NCBI GenBank assembly: GCA_013153105.1
Contig: JAADFC010000028.1
Coordinates: 1-5,624 of the forward strand
Length of the DNA stretch: 5,624 nucleotides
Reading direction: 5' to 3'
Origin: Thermoproteota archaeon
GTDB taxonomy: Archaea > Thermoproteota > Thermoprotei_A > Sulfolobales > Pyrodictiaceae
The number at the start of each line of letters is the position of its first letter. Position 1 is the first letter of the stretch. Both the position numbers and the translations under genes were made by a program. A model generated the notes under the pieces. That model searched no databases. It saw only the letters and a list, made by a program, of their open reading frames with translations, and was not told where the DNA came from. Positions 1-4,901 of this stretch are shown one piece after another.

Positions 1-2
1 AG

Positions 3-641
3 GGCTACACGAGGCCCGCCGAGGCCGCGCAGGCGGCCGGCCTCGACCCACGCAGCGTACACCGCTACATAGAGGTGCTCGAGGACCTCGAGATACTCCG
101 CCGCCGACTCCCCCTGGGGAGGAGGCGGGGCGCCAGGCTCGAGATAGTAGACCAGTACTTCCGGTTCTACTACACGCTCCTCGAGCCCACCCGGAGCCTC
201 ATAGAGGCCGGCGCCTGGGAGGAGGCGGTAGAGCAGCTGGAGAGGAGCATACCCTCCTACGCCTCGAAAACCTTCGAGCTAGCCGTAGAGCAGGCCCTCC
301 CCCACCTAGCCCGCGCCGGAGCGCTACCCTTCACCCCCACCCGCTGGGGCCCATGGTGGCACCGCGGCGAGGAGATAGACCTCATAGCCCTACGGCCCGG
401 CGAGGCCGCGGCGTTCATAGAAGCCAAGTGGAGCACCCTAACCCTAAGGGAGGCGCGGACACTGCTCCAGAGGCTGGAGGCGAAAGCCGCCAAGACAGGG
501 CTCCAGCAGCCCCGCAACCACTACATAGTCGTGGCGAGAGAGGTGGAGGACGCCCCCGAGCCTATCACCATGCTCGACGAGGCGCGGAGGGTGGTGGACT
601 ACCAGAGGCTATGGCCGACGCTTAGGAGGCTGCGGAGCTAG
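3..641 (+). CDS. Archaeal P-loop ATPase, C-terminal part (winged helix + DUF234), 5' truncated
   Basis: The frame is open from the left edge (first full codon at 3) to TAG at 639-641, giving 212 visible residues. The GTG at 75 is internal and not a credible start, because the sequence before it continues the same fold. Residues 1-50 look like a winged helix-turn-helix (AAQAAGLDPRSVHRYIEVLE). Next comes the family-typical IVDQYFRFYYTLLEPTRSLIE (about 48-68). Residues 123-143 hold a PD-(D/E)XK-like core: EEID (Asp126) followed by FIEAKW (Glu140, Lys142). This layout is that of the archaeal ATPase_2/DUF234 family, whose N-terminal P-loop ATPase domain would lie to the left, outside the window. 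These proteins are common, often multi-copy and mobile in hyperthermophilic archaea; their cellular role is poorly known, with DNA binding or cleavage suggested by the fold. There is no apparent functional link to the convergent transporter cluster. Confidence 0.83.
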   Translation, partial: GYTRPAEAAQAAGLDPRSVHRYIEVLEDLEILRRRLPLGRRRGARLEIVDQYFRFYYTLLEPTRSLIEAGAWEEAVEQLERSIPSYASKTFELAVEQALPHLARAGALPFTPTRWGPWWHRGEEIDLIALRPGEAAAFIEAKWSTLTLREARTLLQRLEAKAAKTGLQQPRNHYIVVAREVEDAPEPITMLDEARRVVDYQRLWPTLRRLRS

Positions 642-1429
642 ACCCACCTCTTCTTCCTCCGGTACCACTTCGCCCTCCGGTAGCCCCCGCCCTCGGCGCC
701 GCGGACGCCGAGGTAGAACTCGCGGACATCCTTGTCCTCCCGCAGCCTCTCCGCCGGCCCGTCAAGCACTATCTTCCCGTTCTCAAGGATGTAGCCGTAG
801 TCAGCTATCTCCAGCGCCTTCCGCGCATTCTGCTCCGCCAGGAGAATAGTCACCTTCTCCTCCTCGTAGAGCCTCCGGACGCTCTCATAGACCTCCGACA
901 CTATCTTCGGCGCCAGCCCGAGGCTAGGCTCGTCCAGCAGAAGCAGCCGGGGCCTGGCAAGCAGCGCCAAGCCAATGGCGAGCATCTGCTGCTCGCCACC
1001 GCTCAGGTAGCCTACCCGGGTCCTCCTCCGCTCCCGCAGCCGGGGGAAGTACTTGTAGACAATATCGGGGTCCACACCGCGGCCCCTCCACGCGTAGGCG
1101 ACGGCCTCAATGTTCTCCTCCACAGTCATCTCCTTGAACACCCTGCGCCCCTCAACAACGTATATCACGCCACGCCTCGACACGTCGTCGGGGTCCCTGT
1201 TCTCAATCCTCTCCCCCGCATAGACTATCTCGCCCCTACTCACCCTCCCACGGTCAAGCTTTATGAGGCCCGACACGGCCTTCAACAGGGTGGTCTTCCC
1301 AGCGCCGTTGGGACCCAGAATAGCAACTATACTCCGCTCCGGCACCCTCACACTAATACCCTTCAACACCAGGATGTACGGGTGGTACACGACCTCGATG
1401 TTGTTTACCTCTAGCAGCGCAGGGGGCAT
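638..1429 (-). CDS. livF: LIV/HAAT-type ABC transporter ATPase LivF
   Basis: A 263-residue cytoplasmic ATPase that would power the LivH/LivM importer together with a LivG partner. Visible motifs are Walker A GPNGAGKT (39-46), the Q-loop region VVEGRRVF (91-98), signature LSGGEQQM (142-149), Walker B LLLLDEP (162-168) and the switch region AEQNA (198-202). Glu at the Q-loop and Gln in place of the switch His are normal for LivF and separate it from LivG. The residue after LAIG is Leu154, where Arg is usual (LAIGRAL). After the usual LivF ending (VREFYLG) there is a basic tail of about 22 residues ending YRRKKRWV. I chose ATG 1429 because it starts at the conserved LLEVNNIEVVYHP region and has GGTG 7 nt upstream; an in-frame TTG at 1501 adds 24 unconserved residues. 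It lies 93 nt after livK with no visible promoter, so read-through is likely. Its TAG overlaps the stop of the convergent gene. Confidence 0.93.
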   Translation of the reverse strand: MPPALLEVNNIEVVYHPYILVLKGISVRVPERSIVAILGPNGAGKTTLLKAVSGLIKLDRGRVSRGEIVYAGERIENRDPDDVSRRGVIYVVEGRRVFKEMTVEENIEAVAYAWRGRGVDPDIVYKYFPRLRERRRTRVGYLSGGEQQMLAIGLALLARPRLLLLDEPSLGLAPKIVSEVYESVRRLYEEEKVTILLAEQNARKALEIADYGYILENGKIVLDGPAERLREDKDVREFYLGVRGAEGGGYRRAKWYRRKKRWV

Positions 1430-1436
1430 CCACGCA

Positions 1437-1440
1437 CACC
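1437..1440 (-). promoter_or_regulatory. Ribosome binding site deciding the livF start
   Basis: The minus strand reads GGAAGGGTGTGCGTGG before ATG 1429. GGTG pairs with the archaeal 16S 3' end (CACCUCC) at a 7-nt spacing, the same spacing as at livM. This favours ATG 1429 over the TTG at 1501. Confidence 0.6.
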
Positions 1441-1499
1441 CTTCCAGGCCAACCGAGGCCAGCGCACCGGGGAGAGAGCGGGTGTCGAGTCGTTCACGC

Positions 1500-1521
1500 A
1501 AAAACCGGGAGGGGAGGGGCT
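1500..1521 (-). terminator. Possible transcription terminator after livK (C/T-rich tract ending in T5)
   Basis: Starting 2 nt after the livK TGA, the minus strand reads a C/T-rich tract (1507-1521) and then GG and TTTTT (1504-1500). Archaeal transcripts often end at pyrimidine or U-rich stretches without a hairpin, and no stable hairpin precedes this one. Because livF follows 93 nt downstream without its own obvious promoter, any termination would be partial and would set the binding-protein transcript above that of the ATPase. This is inference from base composition and position. Confidence 0.35.
1507..1521. repeat. 15-nt G/C-rich direct repeat, copy 1 (3' of livK)
   Basis: The + strand reads GGGAGGGGAGGGGCT, identical to 2946-2960. 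On the transcribed strand it is AGCCCCTCCCCTCCC, beginning 2 nt after the livK stop. Confidence 0.85.
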
Positions 1522-1522
1522 G

Positions 1523-2836
1523 TCAGCCGCCCTCTAGGGTGGCCTTTACGCAGTCCACGCCCTCCGGGGTTATTGGCCCGTGGAACACGAACTTCTCGCC
1601 ATCCCATATCACTATGTAGCTGCTCTTGAAGGGCAGGTGGTTGCCGGGGCAGTACCTCATCTCCGGCGTTATGTCGCCAAGCTTTATCGGCTCGCCCTGG
1701 CAGCTGCTCTCCAGCGCCTCCTTCAGCGCCTCGCCACCCCTCTCCTGGAGGTCCTTGGCCGTAGTCCTCTCTATCGCCTTGACGAGCAGCCACACGTTCA
1801 TGAAGCCCTGCATGAACCTTAGGTTGACCTCCTCAGGCTTGTAGCCCGCCATCTTGGCCGCCTCGAACAGCTCCCGGTACCCGGGCGCGTTGGGGTCGGC
1901 GACGCTGGGCCACTTCCACGGCGAGACCCCGCCCGCCCTGCCGGCGACGTCGGCAGCGGCCAGCTTGGGGAACCTCTCGTCGAACCCCCAGACGTTAGCT
2001 ATCATAACAGCGTCCAGGCCGAGCTTCGCGGCGGCCCTGGCGGCGAGGCTGCAGCTTCCTATAGTGTTGCCGCACCATAGGAAGTCGGGGTTGCTCTTCA
2101 TGGCCTCCCTTATCGCAGCCTCCGCAGCCGCCTCGTCAGCCTTCAGGGGCAGGTCGACGTCTACCACCTTGAGGCCCAGCTTCTCAGCCATAGCCTTTAT
2201 CGCGGGTATCGGGCTCTTGCTATAGGCGACCTTATGGTCGTAGAGCAGCGCCACAGTGGCGCCGGGCTTCTGCTGAGCCATCCAGGCCACCGCGGCGCAG
2301 GCCTGCGTGCTGTAGTCGGGTGCGGGGAAGAAGTTGTAGGGCTTCACTACCAGCTTCGCCGAGTAGCTGGCGGATATGTAGAGTATCTTGTCCCTAGCCG
2401 TCTGGTCCGAGAGGCTCTCGGTGTCAGCGGTGCCCCAGCCGACTATCGCGACCACGTGGTACCTGTCGCGGAACTCCTGGTAGAACTCAGCCGCCTTAGG
2501 CGGCTTGTAGCCGTAGTCCCTCTTGATGTAGTTTATCTTGACGCGGACCCCGTCGCTGGTGTATATGCCCTTCTCGTTGAAGTACTTGAACGCCGCCTCT
2601 GCCCCCTTCACATACTCCTTGCCGACGTCGCTTGTGGGGCCGCTCAGGTCTACGAGGAACCCCACGTTTATCTCCATGGTCTTCCCGGCTTCTCCCCCCG
2701 CCGCGGGGGCCTGCTGCGGCTGCTGCGTCTCCTGCGCCGGAGCCTGCTGGGGAGCGCCCCCGCCCATCAGGAGGGCGGCTGCGACAACGACTACTATCAC
2801 CACTATAGCGGCTGCTATGAGTGCACCGCGCTGCAT
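1523..2836 (-). CDS. livK: LIV-type ABC transporter substrate-binding protein, membrane-tethered
   Basis: A 437-residue extracellular receptor that would deliver ligand to LivH/LivM. It has a hydrophobic segment at 5-24 (about LIAAAIVVIVVVVAAALLM), a Gln/Pro/Ala-rich linker at about 25-53, and then a periplasmic-binding-protein type I fold beginning INVGFLVDLSGPTSDVGKEY (about 56-75). There is no lipobox Cys; RGAL at 3-6 fits the archaeal class III (PibD) signal pattern, so processing there or anchoring by the helix are both possible. Six Cys (180, 255, 262, 379, 396, 429) all lie in the exported domain, so disulfides are plausible. I chose ATG 2836; an in-frame TTG at 2863 would add MRRGARRGS but lies at or upstream of the predicted transcription start. 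No convincing SD precedes the ATG. It has its own promoter, which suits a receptor needed in excess over the permeases. The ligand cannot be read from the sequence. Confidence 0.92.
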   Translation of the reverse strand: MQRGALIAAAIVVIVVVVAAALLMGGGAPQQAPAQETQQPQQAPAAGGEAGKTMEINVGFLVDLSGPTSDVGKEYVKGAEAAFKYFNEKGIYTSDGVRVKINYIKRDYGYKPPKAAEFYQEFRDRYHVVAIVGWGTADTESLSDQTARDKILYISASYSAKLVVKPYNFFPAPDYSTQACAAVAWMAQQKPGATVALLYDHKVAYSKSPIPAIKAMAEKLGLKVVDVDLPLKADEAAAEAAIREAMKSNPDFLWCGNTIGSCSLAARAAAKLGLDAVMIANVWGFDERFPKLAAADVAGRAGGVSPWKWPSVADPNAPGYRELFEAAKMAGYKPEEVNLRFMQGFMNVWLLVKAIERTTAKDLQERGGEALKEALESSCQGEPIKLGDITPEMRYCPGNHLPFKSSYIVIWDGEKFVFHGPITPEGVDCVKATLEGG

Positions 2837-2863
2837 ACTCCCACGCCGAGCCCCCCGGCGCAA

Positions 2864-2917
2864 AGGTTAGGGTTTTGGATAAAACTTTCCGCCAGGTTAG
2901 AGTGTGTCCAAACCCTA
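2864..2917. promoter_or_regulatory. Candidate operator: inverted and direct repeats around the livK TATA box
   Basis: On the + strand TAGGGTTTTGGA (2868-2879) faces TCCAAACCCTA (2907-2917), an inverted repeat perfect apart from one extra T. In addition AGGTTAG occurs at 2864-2870 and 2894-2900, exactly 30 bp apart (about three helical turns). Both sets flank the BRE/TATA element, so a bound dimer or tetramer could block or aid promoter use. No regulator gene is visible in the window. The arrangement is seen directly; the operator role is inferred. Confidence 0.42.
2877..2890 (-). promoter_or_regulatory. BRE/TATA promoter of livK
   Basis: The minus strand reads GGAAAGTTTTATCC: a purine-rich BRE-like GGAAAG (2890-2885) followed by a TATA-like TTTTATCC (2884-2877). 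It sits in one of the most A/T-rich patches of an otherwise GC-rich window. Transcription would start near 2855-2858, leaving a leader of about 20 nt before ATG 2836. It implies that livK can be expressed apart from the upstream ligase-livH-livM genes. Confidence 0.6.
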
Positions 2918-2945
2918 CGTTCCATGTATACACCGGTTGAAGCGG

Positions 2946-2960
2946 GGGAGGGGAGGGGCT
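2946..2960. repeat. 15-nt G/C-rich direct repeat, copy 2 (3' of livM)
   Basis: The + strand reads GGGAGGGGAGGGGCT, identical to 1507-1521 and 1439 bp from it. On the transcribed strand it begins within the last two bases of the livM TAG. No T-run follows it, unlike copy 1, so it is not by itself a clear terminator. Confidence 0.85.
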
Positions 2961-3966
2961 AGTAGCTGAAAGGCCAGAGGCGGAGGTACTCCTTCACACG
3001 CCGCAAGACAGCAATCAAGCCCTCCGGCTCCTTGACGACGAAGAACGCTATAGCAGCGCCGAGCAGCAGGTACCGGTACACCGGGTTGCCCTGGAACATC
3101 ATCTCGAGCATCGACTGGCCGGCCATTATAGCGGCAAGCCCCAACATGCTCCCCCAGACGACCCTCCCCGCGCCGCCGACGAGCACCATCGCTAGGAAGT
3201 CTATCGACTGCTCCAGCGTGAAGTTGTCATAGTCTATCGCCGAGAGGTGGAGCGCCAGAAGCCCCCCGGCGAGGCCCGCGTAGAAGCTCCCCACAGCGAA
3301 CGCCAGCGCCTTCACACGGGTCACGTTTATGCCCACTATCTCCGCCGAGACATCGTTGTCCCGGACTGCCTTCATCGCCCTGCCGAGGCCGCTCCTACCA
3401 ATGTTGGCCGCCGTCCACGCCGCGAGCACGGTGACCAGGAGCGTCGCATAGTAGAGGCCTGGCCCCCTCGAGAGGTCCAGGCCAAGCAGCATCTTGGCGT
3501 CGGGGTTGACGGGCATGTACTGGTCCGGGGCCACCCACCGCTGGTAGACGTAGAACAGCAGCTCCTGCGCCGCTATACTAGCCATGGCTAGATAGTAGCC
3601 CTTAAGCCTGAAAGAGGGCAGGCTCAGCAGCGTACCCACCGCGGCGGCTGTGAGCGCGGCCACGGGGAGCGCCAGCAGGATGTTGACCCCGTGCAGCGTC
3701 AGCCACGCGGCCATGTACGCGCCTGCACCCATGAGCGCCGCGTGCGCCAGGGATATCTGGCCCGCCAGGCCCACGGTTATGTTGAGCCCTATCACGGCCA
3801 CCAGAAACACCATGTAGAAAGCCAGCTTGGTGACCAGGAACTGGTCTGCCAGCATGGGCAGCGCCGCCAGCAGCGCGGCAGCGAGCAGCGCGGAGTAGCG
3901 GTGTATCGGGTAGCGGAGGAACCCCATCAGCTCCAGGTAGGTCTCCTTGAATACCCCCGCGGGCAC
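2959..3966 (-). CDS. livM: LIV/HAAT-type ABC transporter permease LivM
   Basis: A 335-residue integral membrane permease that pairs with LivH to form the import channel. Family features are NITVGLAGQISLAHAALMGAGAY (about 62-84), the cytoplasmic ATPase-contact loop GRAMKAVRDNDVSAEIVGINV (195-215), and LVGGAGRVVWGSMLG near 262-276. Several hydrophobic helices start at about residue 25. I chose GTG 3966 because a full GGAGGTG lies 7 nt upstream and the gap to livH becomes 19 nt. The longer TTG start at 3999 would overlap livH and put the ribosome binding site inside the gene. Length is normal for LivM. It follows livH and precedes the livK promoter region. The gene ends with a basic region and LRLWPFSY, a cytoplasmic tail. 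Confidence 0.93.
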   Translation of the reverse strand: MPAGVFKETYLELMGFLRYPIHRYSALLAAALLAALPMLADQFLVTKLAFYMVFLVAVIGLNITVGLAGQISLAHAALMGAGAYMAAWLTLHGVNILLALPVAALTAAAVGTLLSLPSFRLKGYYLAMASIAAQELLFYVYQRWVAPDQYMPVNPDAKMLLGLDLSRGPGLYYATLLVTVLAAWTAANIGRSGLGRAMKAVRDNDVSAEIVGINVTRVKALAFAVGSFYAGLAGGLLALHLSAIDYDNFTLEQSIDFLAMVLVGGAGRVVWGSMLGLAAIMAGQSMLEMMFQGNPVYRYLLLGAAIAFFVVKEPEGLIAVLRRVKEYLRLWPFSY

Positions 3967-3973
3967 AGCCCTC

Positions 3974-3980
3974 CACCTCC
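3974..3980 (-). promoter_or_regulatory. Full Shine-Dalgarno deciding the livM GTG start
   Basis: The minus strand reads GGAGGTG, a full complement to the archaeal 16S tail CACCUCC, then 7 nt (GAGGGCT) and GTG 3966. It lies 5 nt after the livH stop. It overrides the upstream in-frame TTG at 3999. Confidence 0.82.
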
Positions 3981-3985
3981 CGGGG

Positions 3986-4900
3986 CTACACCCTCTCAAC
4001 TCTCTCCGTGCCGAAGAGGCCGTACGGCTTGAAGAGGAGCACGAGCAGCATCACAAGGTAGGCGGCCGCCTCGTGGAACCCGGCGAAATCTAGCGGGCCG
4101 ATCTTAACCATGGGCGCTACGTACATGACCAGCTGCTCTATAACTCCGAGCACGAGCCCGCCGACTACAATCCCTGCAACCGTGTCGAGGCCCGCAAGCA
4201 GGCTCGCCGCCAGCGCCTTTATCACGTAGGCCTCCAGTATCGGGGAGAGGTTAGCCTTTACAGCTATCGCCACAGCCGCGAGGCCCCCGGCGACGCCGGC
4301 CAACGCCCAGCTCAGGGCGGTGAGGCGGCGCACCGGCAGCCCGTAGGCCGCGGCGCCGTAGGCATCCTCCGCCACCGCCCTCATAGCCACGCCTATACTC
4401 GTGAACCTATGCAGGGCGGCCACGGCAGCCACAGTCCCCAGGGCCAGGGACGCCGCCAGCAGGTCAGTCGCCCCTAGCACCACGGGGCCCAGGCGCAGCG
4501 TCCAACCGGAAGCGTAGAGGCTCCCCTGGGGTATGCTACCCCCGCCCAGCCACATGGAGACGCCCTTCAACACGTAGTAGGCGCCGAGGGTGGCGGCTAT
4601 CAGGGAGACGGGCGGCCGGCCCTGCAGCGGCCTGGCTATGAGCCGTTCCACCGCAACCGAGGCGGCTGCGCCCACCGCGACCGCCGCTGCCACCCCCGCG
4701 GCGAGGCCGGCGCCGCTGCTCACCGCCAAGTAGGCTACCACCGCGGCGAGGAGCACGAGGGCCGGGTGGGCGAAGTTTATCGACTTACTCACCCGGTACA
4801 CTATGTTGAAGCCAAGGGCGAGTGCGGCGTAGACACTGCCTATTATAAGGCCCGAGACTATGTAGGATACGACGTCCACCGCCAACGCCGCCACCCCCAT
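3986..4900 (-). CDS. livH: LIV/HAAT-type ABC transporter permease LivH
   Basis: A 304-residue membrane permease, the usual length for LivH. Visible family features are LGFNIVYRVSKSINFAHPALVLLAAVVAY (29-57), the ATPase-contact loop SIGVAMRAVAEDAYGAAAYGLPV (168-190), LAGLDTVAGIVVGGLVLGVIE (235-255), and the typical C-terminus LLFKPYGLFGTERVERV. It is very rich in Ala, Val and Leu, with several transmembrane segments. ATG 4900 follows the ligase TAG with only one base between (TAG-C-ATG), so translational coupling is likely. No strong SD is seen; a GGAG lies about 13 nt upstream, inside the ligase gene. GTG codons 3 and 8 residues in are less likely starts. Confidence 0.92.
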   Translation of the reverse strand: MGVAALAVDVVSYIVSGLIIGSVYAALALGFNIVYRVSKSINFAHPALVLLAAVVAYLAVSSGAGLAAGVAAAVAVGAAASVAVERLIARPLQGRPPVSLIAATLGAYYVLKGVSMWLGGGSIPQGSLYASGWTLRLGPVVLGATDLLAASLALGTVAAVAALHRFTSIGVAMRAVAEDAYGAAAYGLPVRRLTALSWALAGVAGGLAAVAIAVKANLSPILEAYVIKALAASLLAGLDTVAGIVVGGLVLGVIEQLVMYVAPMVKIGPLDFAGFHEAAAYLVMLLVLLFKPYGLFGTERVERV

Positions 4901-4901
4901 G

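Noticed and set aside
257..517. Open frames overlapping the DUF234 gene on both strands
   Set aside because: Composition shadows of the real frame, Arg/Pro/Ala/Ser-rich with no domain.
1430..1501. N-terminal extension of LivF from TTG 1501
   Set aside because: The added 24 residues do not fit the family, and ATG 1429 has a well-spaced GGTG.
2944..2958. G-quadruplex at the G-rich repeat
   Set aside because: Only three G-runs are present in each copy, not the four needed for a simple intramolecular quadruplex, and the transcribed RNA carries the C-rich strand.
2234..2962. A 242-residue open frame on the + strand opposite livK
   Set aside because: It mirrors the codons of a well-supported livK gene, has no recognisable family or ribosome binding site, and crosses the livK promoter. 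Long antisense frames are expected at this GC content.
638..4900. Urea/amide (Urt) or plain leucine transporter as a firm identity
   Set aside because: The permease and ATPase motifs fit the whole HAAT family. No urease or amidase gene is present, and the adjacent ligase argues for an acid, so no substrate is assigned.
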